From NCBI GenBank assembly GCA_045612565.1, contig JAZKZG010000030.1:1-44964 (forward strand): a stretch of 44,964 nucleotides of DNA. The letters run 5' to 3'. Under the pieces are notes generated by a model that did not search any database, was not told the origin of the DNA, and worked only from the letters and a program-made list of their open reading frames with translations. Shown here piece after piece: positions 1 to 7,657 of this stretch. The first letter of the stretch is position 1. Every line of letters begins with the position of its first letter. Made by a program: the position numbers and the translations under genes. This stretch comes from RGIG9041 sp045612565 (GTDB lineage: Bacteria; Bacillota; Clostridia; Oscillospirales; QAKW01).

Positions 1-854
1 CCGCCGCCGCAAACAGTACCCTGTGCACCGATGTTTTTTGAAATAAATTCAAATACTGTGCGGTTATAGTAGTCAAGGCCACGTACAATATACGGATTAA
101 CCTTATATTCAATTCCCATATTGTCAAGGAGACTTTTAACCTGTTCAAAATGCTCTGCGCAATCGTCGCAAAGATAATCAAGTATTTTGGGTGCATCCTT
201 TGCAATATCTGCACATATATCGCTTTTACAGTCGAGTATACGCATTGGGTTTTTATAAAGACGCTCGTTACAGGTTGGGCAAAGACTGTCTTTTTTGTCT
301 TCAAAATACTCAATGAGCGCATCGCGGTATTTTGCACGGCATTCTTTGCAGCCGATTGAGTTGATATTGAGTTCAATATCCTTAATACCGAGTCGGTTTA
401 AAACTGTATACGGAAGCGAAATCACGTGCGCGTCGGTCTGCGGACTTGTTGCACCGAAAAGTTCAACACCAAACTGCGAAAACTGACGGAGTCTGCCCTT
501 TTGTGGTTTTTCGTAGCGGAAGCAGTTTATAAGATAATAAAGTTTGGCAGGAAGCGGGTCATTGAAAATACCGTTTTCGATAAACGAACGTACAATTCCT
601 GCGGTACCCTCGGGACGAAGAGTGATTGAGCGTCCACCCTTATCTTCAAAAGTATACATTTCTTTTGTAACAACATCAGTTGTGTCACCCACACCGCGAA
701 CAAATACCTCGGTATGCTCAAAAACAGGTGTGCGGATTTCTGAAAATCCGTAAAGGCGGCACGTATCGCGGATTATATTTTCCACGTAATGCCACTTATA
801 CGACTGTGAGGGCAGAATGTCTGCTGTGCCCTTTGGCGCTGTAATGGTTGCCAT
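1..854 (-). CDS. hisS: Histidine--tRNA ligase, N-terminal part (cut by window edge)
   Basis: Class II aminoacyl-tRNA synthetase that charges tRNA-His in the cytoplasm. The visible 284 codons begin MATITAPKGTADILP, typical of bacterial HisRS. Motif 2 is clear (RPEGTAGIVRSF, then FRYEKPQKGRLRQFSQFGVE). The HisRS-specific region GLDYYNRTVFEF, followed by GAQGTVCGGG, lies just before the edge. The end of the catalytic core and the anticodon-binding domain lie outside the window. The ATG at 854 follows AAAAAGGAGT (861-870) at good spacing. Only 78 bases separate it from the methylglyoxal-synthase-like gene, and a terminator hairpin occupies part of that gap. No T-box leader, often found before clostridial hisS, can fit here, so expression probably comes from read-through or an unseen local promoter. 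Confidence 0.95.
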   Translation of the reverse strand, partial: MATITAPKGTADILPSQSYKWHYVENIIRDTCRLYGFSEIRTPVFEHTEVFVRGVGDTTDVVTKEMYTFEDKGGRSITLRPEGTAGIVRSFIENGIFNDPLPAKLYYLINCFRYEKPQKGRLRQFSQFGVELFGATSPQTDAHVISLPYTVLNRLGIKDIELNINSIGCKECRAKYRDALIEYFEDKKDSLCPTCNERLYKNPMRILDCKSDICADIAKDAPKILDYLCDDCAEHFEQVKSLLDNMGIEYKVNPYIVRGLDYYNRTVFEFISKNIGAQGTVCGG

Positions 855-866
855 TTGTTAACTCCT

Positions 867-897
867 TTTTATTCAAAACAACATATTTTATTCAAAA
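867..897. repeat. 12-base direct repeat before hisS
   Basis: TTTTATTCAAAA occurs at 867-878 and again at 886-897, a 19-base period, between the upstream terminator and the hisS ribosome site. The inner copy overlaps the Shine-Dalgarno sequence. A regulatory role is possible, but AT-rich chance similarity is not excluded. Confidence 0.4.
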
Positions 898-923
898 AAC
901 GTGCTCCCAAAGACTTTGGGAGC
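895..923 (-). terminator. Terminator of the minD operon
   Basis: GCTCCCAAA (903-911) and TTTGGGAGC (915-923) form a perfect nine-pair stem with a three-base loop. On the minus strand it is followed by ACGTTTTTT. It sits ten bases beyond the stop of the methylglyoxal-synthase-like gene. Confidence 0.85.
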
Positions 924-932
924 TGTCTATTG

Positions 933-1331
933 TTATCTTCTGCTTATTTCAATCCAGTCGAGGTCACCGCGGTCAAGCGACATAATAATAACCTCAGCCG
1001 TTGCAATGTTTGTTGCAACAGGGATATTATGCACCTCACAAAGCCTTAGTACGTTTGCTTCTTCACGGGTGCGTGTTGTGGGGGTAAGCGGATCTCTGAA
1101 AAATAAAAGCACATCTATCTCTCCGCAAGAAATACGCGACGAAATCTGTTCCTCAGCGCCGCTGACACCGCTCAGTACTTTGTTTACCTGAAGACCTGTG
1201 TTTTCGGTAATGAGATTACCGAGAGCAGAGGCAGACCACAGATTATGCTTTGCAAAAATACCAGCATAAGCAATGCAAAACTGTACCATAAGTTCCTTTT
1301 TCTTTTCGTGGGCTAAAAGTGCAATATTCAA
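933..1331 (-). CDS. Methylglyoxal-synthase-fold protein with replaced active-site residues
   Basis: 132 residues, normal length for MgsA, which converts dihydroxyacetone phosphate to methylglyoxal and phosphate. The family match is clear from the start (MNIALLAHEKK), FFRDPLTP and IPVATNIATAEVII. Aligned by eye to E. coli MgsA, however, catalytic Asp71 is Glu60, His98 is Arg87, Asp101 is Glu90, and the phosphate-loop Thr45 and Thr48 are Ala34 and Leu37. Only His19 (His8 here) and the SG before the loop remain. It is therefore probably a weak or inactive enzyme, or a ligand-binding protein. It lies 19 bases after minD with its own AGGAGG site. Clostridial mgsA genes often sit beside min genes (general knowledge), so the pairing is old even if the chemistry is lost. 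Confidence is high for the fold and low for activity. Confidence 0.85.
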   Translation of the reverse strand: MNIALLAHEKKKELMVQFCIAYAGIFAKHNLWSASALGNLITENTGLQVNKVLSGVSGAEEQISSRISCGEIDVLLFFRDPLTPTTRTREEANVLRLCEVHNIPVATNIATAEVIIMSLDRGDLDWIEISRR

Positions 1332-1350
1332 AGATTAATCCTCCTGTTTT

Positions 1351-2100
1351 TTATTTTCTCCAATACTTGTCAAGCGGTGCATCCTCTCCGCAAAGCCTTG
1401 CCGCAATATTTTTTATCGGACCGGCGCATACGCTTTTGGTTGTTATGACGGGTGTTCCCCTGTTAGAATGAACTATTATTCCGTCGTCAATGGGGATAAT
1501 ACCCAAAAGTGCAATCGAAACACTGTCGATTATATCGTCTATATTCTGCAAATAACCTTTTGTGATCATATGCGGATTTATTTTATTAAGTACGAGGTGG
1601 GCTGTGAGTCCGTTTACATTTGAAACAACCGCCGCACACTTCTGTGCATCGCGTATGGAGGTAAGGTCGGAAGTTGCAACCACAACACACTCGTCACAAC
1701 ACTCAACTATGTTTTTAAATCCCGCGCCAAGACCGGCAGGGGCATCTATCAGCACATAATCGTAGTGACTGCGAAGATATCTGCAAAGTTTACGGAAACG
1801 CCCTTTGTCGATATCGGCAGCGTCGGCATTCTGCGATGCCGAGATAAAATGCAGATTAGGGTAGTTGTCATGTACCTGCACCGCCTTGCTTATCATGCAT
1901 CTTTCCGACAAAATATCGGTAAGATCAAAAGCGATGTTATCAATCATTCCAAGAAGTATATCAAGATTTTTAAGACCGATATCGCCGTCAATGGCTATTA
2001 CATTTTTTCCGCGTGCCGCAATAGCAAACGCAAGACCTGCACAAAGTGTTGTTTTACCAACACCGCCTTTGCCCGACACAATACCAATAATTTTACTCAT
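1351..2100 (-). CDS. minD: Septum-site-determining ATPase MinD
   Basis: ParA/MinD-family ATPase of 249 residues that helps place the division septum. The deviant Walker A motif KGGVGKTT is at residues 11-18. DGDIGLKNLDILLG and the Walker B region YDYVLIDAPAGLG follow, both typical of MinD. The family normally ends with an amphipathic membrane-targeting helix. Here the chain ends LCGEDAPLDKYWRK, only about ten residues past the last core helix and without the usual Lys/Phe/Leu-rich tail. No minC or minE is adjacent; the neighbour is the methylglyoxal-synthase-like gene 19 bases downstream, with which it forms a two-gene operon. The start ATG follows AAGGG. Confidence 0.93.
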   Translation of the reverse strand: MSKIIGIVSGKGGVGKTTLCAGLAFAIAARGKNVIAIDGDIGLKNLDILLGMIDNIAFDLTDILSERCMISKAVQVHDNYPNLHFISASQNADAADIDKGRFRKLCRYLRSHYDYVLIDAPAGLGAGFKNIVECCDECVVVATSDLTSIRDAQKCAAVVSNVNGLTAHLVLNKINPHMITKGYLQNIDDIIDSVSIALLGIIPIDDGIIVHSNRGTPVITTKSVCAGPIKNIAARLCGEDAPLDKYWRK

Positions 2101-2129
2101 AACCGACCCTTACAAAATTTTATAAGTAT

Positions 2130-2158
2130 ATAATAACATAATATATCTATATAGTCAA
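2130..2158 (-). promoter_or_regulatory. Sigma-A-like promoter of minD
   Basis: On the minus strand, TTGACT (2158-2153), a 17-base spacer and TATTAT (2135-2130) lie about 30 bases before the minD ATG. The -35 box directly abuts the stop codon of the upstream ANL-like gene. Confidence 0.65.
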
Positions 2159-3151
2159 TTATTTTTTAAATACAACGGATTTAAGGCAAGGCACACCGTA
2201 AAGTGCCTCCGCCACGCTTTTTGTAACAGCGCTTGTAACAGGTGATGACGATACCGATTTTATGTCTTCGTTTTCAAAAAGTTTCACTACAGTTTTGAAT
2301 TTTTTGCCGTCATAAAAACACTCTACAGGACGCTCTATTGCCGCGGAAATGATTTTTTTACATTCCTCAGAGTATACAAACTCGCAATTTATACAGAATG
2401 TATTATCATTTTCATAAAAAAGCGCATCAATATCAAAGACCTCAGCGTTTTTATATACAAGCGCAAGTTTTACGTTTTTCTTTTTAAAAAACTGTTTCGA
2501 GGGGCTTTGACAAAATACACATTTATGTCCCGACAGCAATGCAAAAAACAGCGAATCGAACCCCGCACCGCAGTAAAGCGGCAAACCGATATACACTCCG
2601 TCTCGTCGGTCAAGAATTTCAATCGACTTTTGTGTGTCAAAACGCACACCGTCATTTGCGAGTATTACACTTCCTTCCGATTGCGCACAGGCGGGTGCAC
2701 TGTAATCGTTAATCTGCAAAAGGTCGGCAAGAAAATGCACCGACGGAAGACATTCTGTGTCAATATCACTGCGTCCGGCAACTACAGCACTGTTGCACCC
2801 GATCTGTCGCAATACATCTGCCGTATGCGCAAAATGACAGGAATGTAAAACCGCAACCGATGGTCGATACACCAAAAGCTTTTCTTTAAGAGCCGAAAGA
2901 GGTCCGCTGACACGGCAGAGGACGCATCGGCATCCTGCCTTTAAACACGCGAGTATAGCATAAACCGTTTGAGGACAGTTGTCAGTAAGTACTGCAACAG
3001 TTTTGCCTGTCACCCCCATCTGACAAAACGAGTTATAAAGTGCACCGACACGTTCTAAAAGTTCGCCGTAACTTATTCTTTCATTTTCGGTTTCAATTGC
3101 TGCCTCGTACCTGAATTTGTACGCTGCCGCCTTAAATTGATTATAATCCAT
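2159..3151 (-). CDS. Degenerate acyl-adenylate-forming (ANL) family protein
   Basis: 330 residues, against about 500 for typical acyl-CoA synthetases. The first ~110 residues look like an ANL N-terminal subdomain: ISYGELLERVGALYNSFCQMGV, then VAVLTDNCPQTVYAILACLKAGC. A second match, GLPLYCGAGFDSLFFALLSGHKCVF, resembles the A4/A5 neighbourhood. The Ser/Thr/Gly-rich ATP loop (SGTTG-type) that should precede it reads VILANDGVRFD instead. The YGxTE motif, the TGD motif and the C-terminal catalytic lysine domain are not found. It is probably not an ordinary ligase; it may be a remnant or a protein using the fold for binding. It is expressed alone upstream of minD. The ATG at 3151 has AGGGTG six bases upstream. 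Confidence 0.6.
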   Translation of the reverse strand: MDYNQFKAAAYKFRYEAAIETENERISYGELLERVGALYNSFCQMGVTGKTVAVLTDNCPQTVYAILACLKAGCRCVLCRVSGPLSALKEKLLVYRPSVAVLHSCHFAHTADVLRQIGCNSAVVAGRSDIDTECLPSVHFLADLLQINDYSAPACAQSEGSVILANDGVRFDTQKSIEILDRRDGVYIGLPLYCGAGFDSLFFALLSGHKCVFCQSPSKQFFKKKNVKLALVYKNAEVFDIDALFYENDNTFCINCEFVYSEECKKIISAAIERPVECFYDGKKFKTVVKLFENEDIKSVSSSPVTSAVTKSVAEALYGVPCLKSVVFKK

Positions 3152-3194
3152 AAAACACCCTATTGCCTCCCTGCAAAACTACAGGAATAATATA

Positions 3195-3228
3195 AAAAGC
3201 TGTCGTTTTTAGTAAAACGGCAGCTTTT
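3195..3228 (-). terminator. Terminator after the membrane-anchored protein gene
   Basis: Arms 3195-3209 and 3214-3228 form a 15-pair stem with one G-U pair and a four-base loop. On the minus strand it is followed by TTTTTATA. It lies just downstream of the stop at 3233. Confidence 0.8.
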
Positions 3229-3232
3229 GTTT

Positions 3233-4087
3233 TTAATTCAGTTCAATATCCTCTGTTGCCTCGGGAAGCTCTGTTTCTTGCTCTGCCATTTCGTCTTCAC
3301 TAACGCCTTTTAAGGACAGTATCATATAGCGGTGAACAGGGCTGCCTGTCTGAACGTTATAACTTTGTATACCCATATCCTGCATAACAATCACAACACG
3401 GCGCACAAAATTCGCAGGGTCATTGGTGGGGTCATCGGATGACAACGGTGTTTCGTTATAGCAATCAACAGTTAACACGTAGGTGTCATTTTCGTCTTTT
3501 TTGATGTCAATGACATCGGGTAACAGATAGTCGGATGAACCCGAAGATTTAACGGTATAAGTCTTGTTGAGTGAATTGTATTTGAATTTACCACACACGT
3601 CAACCGTTTTATGCTTGATTTTACTTGCATAATCGATAACATAGTGGCTGAACATTTCCACATCCTTTGCGGGAACACGGAAATTGCCGTTTTTGTCATA
3701 GTTATATATGCCTTGAGCATTATTGAGCGTAATCGCCTGCCAGATGCCGTGAGAGATAATATATTCATCGTCGATTTGCGTCGGATCATCAAAATAGGGC
3801 GCATCCTGACGGATAAAGTTGCTGATATAGTTTTCAAAAAACTCAGCACTCGCCTCTTCAACCCCTTCTCCGTCGATATTTTCATAAACAATACCGCCGT
3901 AAAGAGTATTTTCGTAATTCGAATCAGTGTAAATATCGGTCGGCACAAAAACCCTGTATACCGAGCGGCCAAGGGATATTATGCAAAAACAAACGAAAAA
4001 TATAAACGCAAGACCCACCGCAAAGGTGAATATTTTGTGTCTGTTACGATTTAAAAACGACAGCACACGCTTTATTGCATCTTTCAA
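3233..4087 (-). CDS. Unknown membrane-anchored protein with extracytoplasmic domain
   Basis: I do not recognise a family. About 284 residues. A basic N-terminal stretch (FLNRNRHK) precedes one strongly hydrophobic segment (TFAVGLAFIFFVCFCIISLG). A soluble, mostly polar domain of about 235 residues follows, so the orientation is inside-to-outside. The tail is acidic (EDEMAEQETELPEATEDIELN). No in-frame ATG exists near the start. TTG at 4087 is chosen because AAAGG (4102-4098) lies ten bases upstream. TTG at 4105 would add six residues but has no ribosome site and falls within nine bases of the predicted transcription start. It has its own promoter and terminator, so it is monocistronic. Confidence 0.7.
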   Translation of the reverse strand: MKDAIKRVLSFLNRNRHKIFTFAVGLAFIFFVCFCIISLGRSVYRVFVPTDIYTDSNYENTLYGGIVYENIDGEGVEEASAEFFENYISNFIRQDAPYFDDPTQIDDEYIISHGIWQAITLNNAQGIYNYDKNGNFRVPAKDVEMFSHYVIDYASKIKHKTVDVCGKFKYNSLNKTYTVKSSGSSDYLLPDVIDIKKDENDTYVLTVDCYNETPLSSDDPTNDPANFVRRVVIVMQDMGIQSYNVQTGSPVHRYMILSLKGVSEDEMAEQETELPEATEDIELN

Positions 4088-4120
4088 TTCAACATAACCT
4101 TTCAAATAAAATACACAATA

Positions 4121-4149
4121 ATTCTAATACTTTATCAATAATATGTCAA
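4121..4149 (-). promoter_or_regulatory. Sigma-A-like promoter of the membrane-anchored protein gene
   Basis: On the minus strand, TTGACA (4149-4144), a 17-base spacer and TAGAAT (4126-4121). The -35 box is a perfect consensus. Confidence 0.75.
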
Positions 4150-4172
4150 GTTACAAAATGGTTAATAAATGG

Positions 4173-5126
4173 TTACGCGAGTAACATTGCAAGGGCAACG
4201 CACATCGGCATTGTTGCGATTGCAAGTATGCTCACAAGTCCCGTCGTCTGCGAGGCAATAGCGGTGTCTTTCCCAAACTTTGCGGCAAACATCGAAGTGT
4301 TTGTCGCAGTAGGCGCACTTACAAAAACGGACGCAACAATAAGCAGATTGCCGCGAACTCCCGCAAGGTAAAAACCAAGTATTGCGACAAGCGGTAAAAC
4401 AACCAGTTTCAAAACCGCGGTGATATAGATATTACCTTGCTTAAACATAGTTTTAAAGTCCGATTTTGAAAGGTAAGTTCCAAACAAAACCATAGCCAGA
4501 GGAGTGTTCATATTGCCTATGTGAGTAATAGGTTCTTTTATAATTTCGGGCAGGTTTATTCCGAGCAGAAAAATTGGTGCGCCGAGCAGAATTCCAATTA
4601 CTCCCGGGTTTAAAATGAGTTTTTTTGCATCGAATTTTCCGCCCGAACCCGACATAAGCATAACGCCGTGCGTAAAAGAAAAAATGTTGAACACAATCAT
4701 TGCCGCCGAGCAGTAAAAAACTCCGATTTCGCCGTTGCCTGTAACCGTTTGCATAATTGCCTGTGACAGCGGTATGCCCATATATCCCATATTGCCGTAA
4801 ACAGTGCCATACTTGAAAATTACGTTTTTGTCGCGTTCACCCTTGTTAAAAACAAAAATGCTTACAATAATTGCCAAGGCGTGAAATGCAGCACAACACA
4901 AGCACTCAATTAAAAAGCCTTTTGCATTTTCATTTGAAAACTGAATAGTTGAAAACGAATTGATAATAAGCGCAGGAGTGACTATATAAAAAAGCAGATC
5001 ATTACAGCCACGCGCGGTTTTTTCGGTGAAAAATCCCATACGGTCGCCGATAAAGCCAACCATAACGATGATTGCAAGTATTAAAACCTGTGAAAAAACA
5101 TTAAATGCATTAACAAAAAAATCCAT
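4173..5126 (-). CDS. AEC-family (auxin efflux carrier) transporter
   Basis: 317 residues and about ten hydrophobic segments, the usual architecture of bacterial AEC permeases that export or exchange small organic acids. Family features are GFIGDRMGFFTEKTARGCNDLLFYIVTPALIINSFS near the N-terminus and GIPLSQAIMQTVTGNGEIGVFYCSAAMIVFNIFSFTHG in the middle. A conserved PTATNTSMFAAKFGKDTAIASQTTGLVSILAIATMP lies near the end. The substrate cannot be told from sequence; malate and other dicarboxylates are common for the family. It is transcribed alone and divergently from zapA, with AAAGG before the ATG. Confidence 0.9.
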   Translation of the reverse strand: MDFFVNAFNVFSQVLILAIIVMVGFIGDRMGFFTEKTARGCNDLLFYIVTPALIINSFSTIQFSNENAKGFLIECLCCAAFHALAIIVSIFVFNKGERDKNVIFKYGTVYGNMGYMGIPLSQAIMQTVTGNGEIGVFYCSAAMIVFNIFSFTHGVMLMSGSGGKFDAKKLILNPGVIGILLGAPIFLLGINLPEIIKEPITHIGNMNTPLAMVLFGTYLSKSDFKTMFKQGNIYITAVLKLVVLPLVAILGFYLAGVRGNLLIVASVFVSAPTATNTSMFAAKFGKDTAIASQTTGLVSILAIATMPMCVALAMLLA

Positions 5127-5148
5127 AATTTAACTACCTTTCTGCAAA

Positions 5149-5177
5149 AGTATATTATAATTGCAAAACTCTGTCAA
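5149..5177 (-). promoter_or_regulatory. Sigma-A-like promoter of the AEC transporter gene
   Basis: On the minus strand, TTGACA (5177-5172), a 17-base spacer and TATACT (5154-5149), about 25 bases before the ATG. It is back-to-back with the zapA promoter. Confidence 0.7.
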
Positions 5178-5197
5178 GAATATTAATAAAATAATAC

Positions 5198-5226
5198 TTG
5201 AAATAGATACCAATATAATTTATAAT
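5198..5226 (+). promoter_or_regulatory. Sigma-A-like promoter of the zapA-mreBCD-pbp2 operon
   Basis: TTGAAA (5198-5203), a 17-base spacer and TATAAT (5221-5226), followed by AGGAGG (5247-5252) and the zapA GTG. No other clear promoter appears until the terminator at 11086. Confidence 0.75.
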
Positions 5227-5260
5227 TTAAGAATATAGATGTTTTTAGGAGGAAGAAAAG

Positions 5261-5590
5261 GTGAGCAAAAATAAAATTATTATTTCAATAGCAGGCAGTG
5301 AGCTTGTTGTTATGACGGAGGAATCACGCGAGTATACAACCAAACTCGCTAATATTATCGACTTAAAAATGCGCGACCTTCTCTCTTCAAGCAGTAAGGT
5401 TACAACACCTATGGCAAGTATCCTGACCTGCCTTGATCTTTGTGACGAAAACGAAAAAAACAAGGCTTCCGCAGCACGTCTGCGTGACGAAATCAAAAGT
5501 TACTACGAACGCAACATCGAACTCGAAACCAAAGTTTCGCGTCTTGAAGACGAAATCGATATGCTTAAAAAACGACTTGGTGAAAAATAA
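5261..5590 (+). CDS. zapA: Cell division protein ZapA
   Basis: 109-residue FtsZ-ring-associated protein. The N-terminal beta-alpha domain (IIISIAGSELVVMTEESREYTTKLANIIDLKM) is followed by a C-terminal coiled coil (EIKSYYERNIELETKVSRLEDEIDMLKKRLGEK), as in bacterial ZapA, which cross-links FtsZ filaments at mid-cell. The start is GTG at 5261, with a perfect AGGAGG eight bases upstream. It is first in an operon with dut, maf, mreBCD and pbp2. The stop overlaps the dut start by one base (TAATG), so translation is probably coupled. Confidence 0.88.
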   Translation: MSKNKIIISIAGSELVVMTEESREYTTKLANIIDLKMRDLLSSSSKVTTPMASILTCLDLCDENEKNKASAARLRDEIKSYYERNIELETKVSRLEDEIDMLKKRLGEK

Positions 5591-6039
5591 TGAAAATTAA
5601 AATTAAAGCAATCCCAACACCTATGGGAAAAACTGCACCGCTACCCGCTTATCAGAGCGAGTTTTCAGCAGGTGCTGACCTTTGTGCAGCAATCGACACT
5701 CCCGTGACAATTGCACCGCACTCACGTGCACTTATACCAACAGGCTTTGCAATTGAGCCTGAGGATACAGGCATCGGCGCTTTTATTTTTGCGCGTTCGG
5801 GTCTTGCATCAAAAAAAGGAATCTGCCTTGCAAATAGTGTAGGTGTTGTTGATGCTGACTACAGGGGCGAAATTAAAGTAGCGCTTTTAAACACATCTGA
5901 AGAAGAATATACAGTGGAACCGTTTGAGCGCATTGCGCAGCTCGTTATTATGCCGATTGTAAAGGCCGATTTTATTTTGTCGGACACGCTGTCGGATACA
6001 GAGCGCGGTGCGGGCGGATTCGGCTCGACAGGTAAATAG
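5590..6039 (+). CDS. dut: Deoxyuridine 5'-triphosphate nucleotidohydrolase (dUTPase)
   Basis: 149 residues, the trimeric dUTPase type that hydrolyses dUTP to dUMP and pyrophosphate, keeping uracil out of DNA and feeding dTMP synthesis. All five family motifs are visible in order: AGADLCA, FARSGLASKKGI, GVVDADYRGEIKVALLN (with the catalytic Asp in VDADYRG), FERIAQLVIMP, and the C-terminal RGAGGFGSTGK that closes over the nucleotide. The length is normal. Its ATG shares one base with the zapA stop, and its stop is TAG. It is followed after three bases by maf, giving two nucleotide-pool cleaning genes side by side. Confidence 0.95.
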   Translation: MKIKIKAIPTPMGKTAPLPAYQSEFSAGADLCAAIDTPVTIAPHSRALIPTGFAIEPEDTGIGAFIFARSGLASKKGICLANSVGVVDADYRGEIKVALLNTSEEEYTVEPFERIAQLVIMPIVKADFILSDTLSDTERGAGGFGSTGK

Positions 6040-6042
6040 ATT

Positions 6043-6606
6043 ATGGAGATAGTTCTTGCATCGGCATCACCCCGCAGACTTTCACTTTTAAAAAGCCGCG
6101 GTTATGACTTAACAGTAAAAGCATCGCAATTTGACGAAAGTTCGGTTTGCGAGACCGACCCCAAACGTCTTGTTATGCTTTTGGCAAAAGGCAAGGGATG
6201 TGATGTTGCAAAACAGTATCCGAATGACACGGTACTCGCAGCAGACACTGTTGTGTGCCTTAATAACAAAATTCTAGGCAAACCAAAAACCAGAGATGAA
6301 GCGTATGAAATGCTGATGTCACTTTCGGACAATACCCACACCGTTTACACAGGTGTTTGCATTCTGAAAGGCAAAAAATCGTATATTTTTTATGACAAAG
6401 CACAGGTGACGTTTCACCCGCTCACACAAAAACAGGTTAATGCATATATCGACAGTGGTTCTCCGTTTGACAAAGCGGGCGGATACGGAATCCAGGACGA
6501 CGTAGGCATCGGTTTTGTAAAAAAAGTAACAGGCGACCTCTCGTGCGTGATAGGTCTTCCTATGGGAAAAGTAATTGACCGCTTGAAAAAAATAGAAGGA
6601 GAATAA
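6043..6606 (+). CDS. maf: Maf-family nucleoside triphosphate pyrophosphatase
   Basis: 187 residues. Maf proteins hydrolyse non-canonical or methylated nucleoside triphosphates (dTTP/UTP type) and are linked to division arrest. The N-terminal signature LASASPRRLSLLKSRGYD is intact. LAADTVVCLNNKILGKPKTRDEA, carrying the active-site Asp, and the C-terminal GYGIQD...GLPM stretch follow. The ATG is three bases after dut with no strong ribosome site of its own, suggesting coupling. Its place before mreB matches the widespread maf-mreBCD order in Firmicutes. Confidence 0.94.
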   Translation: MEIVLASASPRRLSLLKSRGYDLTVKASQFDESSVCETDPKRLVMLLAKGKGCDVAKQYPNDTVLAADTVVCLNNKILGKPKTRDEAYEMLMSLSDNTHTVYTGVCILKGKKSYIFYDKAQVTFHPLTQKQVNAYIDSGSPFDKAGGYGIQDDVGIGFVKKVTGDLSCVIGLPMGKVIDRLKKIEGE

Positions 6607-6609
6607 AAA

Positions 6610-7656
6610 ATGGACCTCAAAAAACTTACCAAAAAAATGAAAAAATCAAATCCGTTTAAATTTTTATCTTATAACGATATCGGTATCGACCTCGGTACCG
6701 CCAACACAATCGTGTACAAAACGGGCAAAGGCATTGTTCTTCGTGAGCCGTCTGTTATTGCAATAGACACCGACTCAAAACGTGCCGTTGCGGTTGGTGC
6801 CGAAGCCAAAGATATGATAGGCAGAACACCTAAAAATATCGATGCTATCCGCCCCCTTCGCGAGGGCGTTATTGCAAGTTATGAGTCAACTGCACTTATG
6901 CTCAGATACTTTCTTAAAAAAGCAATGGGTCCTTCATTTATGGCAAAAAAACGTATACTCATCTGTATTCCTTATGAAGTGACCGACGTTGAGCGCCGCG
7001 CCGTTGAAGAGGCAGCATCGCTCACAGGTGCAAAAGACGTTAAAATAATCGAGGAGCCTCTTGCCGCCGCAATCGGTGCAGGTCTTCCCGTAAGTGAGCC
7101 TACAGGTTCAATGATTGTTGATATCGGTGGCGGCACCACAGAGGTTGCCGTTATTTCGCTCGGCGGTGTTGTATCGTCAAAATCGGTACGCACAGCAGGC
7201 GACGCTATCGATACTGCAATCATTGCATACATCCGTAAAACATACTCACTCTTTATCGGTGAACGCATGGCAGAAGAAATCAAATTTGAAATCGGCAATG
7301 CTATGGGATACAAGGCAACAATGGAAATCCGCGGACGCGATATGATAACAGGACTTCCCCAGAATATCACCATCACAGGCGACGATATCTGCAAAGCAAT
7401 CGAGGAACCCGTTGCTGTTATTGTGGAGTCGGTTAAAAACACTCTTGAGCAGACTCCCCCCGAACTTGCCGCCGATATTATCGACCATGGCATCACTCTC
7501 TCGGGCGGCGGCGCTCTCCTTCGCGGTCTTGACACTCTTATTTCAAAAGAGACAGGCATCCCTGTTCATATAGCCGAAAATCCGCTTGATTGCGTAGCTC
7601 TCGGTACAGGATATTCGCTCGAATCACCTGATTTATGGAACGCAATTTCAAGATAG
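6610..7656 (+). CDS. mreB: Rod-shape-determining actin homologue MreB
   Basis: 348 residues. Bacterial actin that polymerises under the membrane and guides the elongation peptidoglycan machinery. Phosphate 1 motif DIGIDLGTANTIVY, phosphate 2 IVDIGGGTTEVAVISLGG and the adenosine motif TLSGGGALLRGLD are complete. A short lysine-rich N-terminal tail (KKLTKKMKKSNPFKFLS) precedes the fold and is longer than in B. subtilis MreB; it may help membrane contact. AGAAGGAG lies before the ATG. The stop is TAG, one base before mreC. Confidence 0.97.
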   Translation: MDLKKLTKKMKKSNPFKFLSYNDIGIDLGTANTIVYKTGKGIVLREPSVIAIDTDSKRAVAVGAEAKDMIGRTPKNIDAIRPLREGVIASYESTALMLRYFLKKAMGPSFMAKKRILICIPYEVTDVERRAVEEAASLTGAKDVKIIEEPLAAAIGAGLPVSEPTGSMIVDIGGGTTEVAVISLGGVVSSKSVRTAGDAIDTAIIAYIRKTYSLFIGERMAEEIKFEIGNAMGYKATMEIRGRDMITGLPQNITITGDDICKAIEEPVAVIVESVKNTLEQTPPELAADIIDHGITLSGGGALLRGLDTLISKETGIPVHIAENPLDCVALGTGYSLESPDLWNAISR

Positions 7657-7657
7657 A

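Noticed and set aside
855..932. T-box leader before hisS
   Set aside because: The gap is only 78 bases and a terminator of the upstream operon fills part of it; there is no room for a T-box.
4180..4192. Terminator at the AEC transporter stop
   Set aside because: Only a five-pair stem without a T-run on the minus strand; too weak to call.
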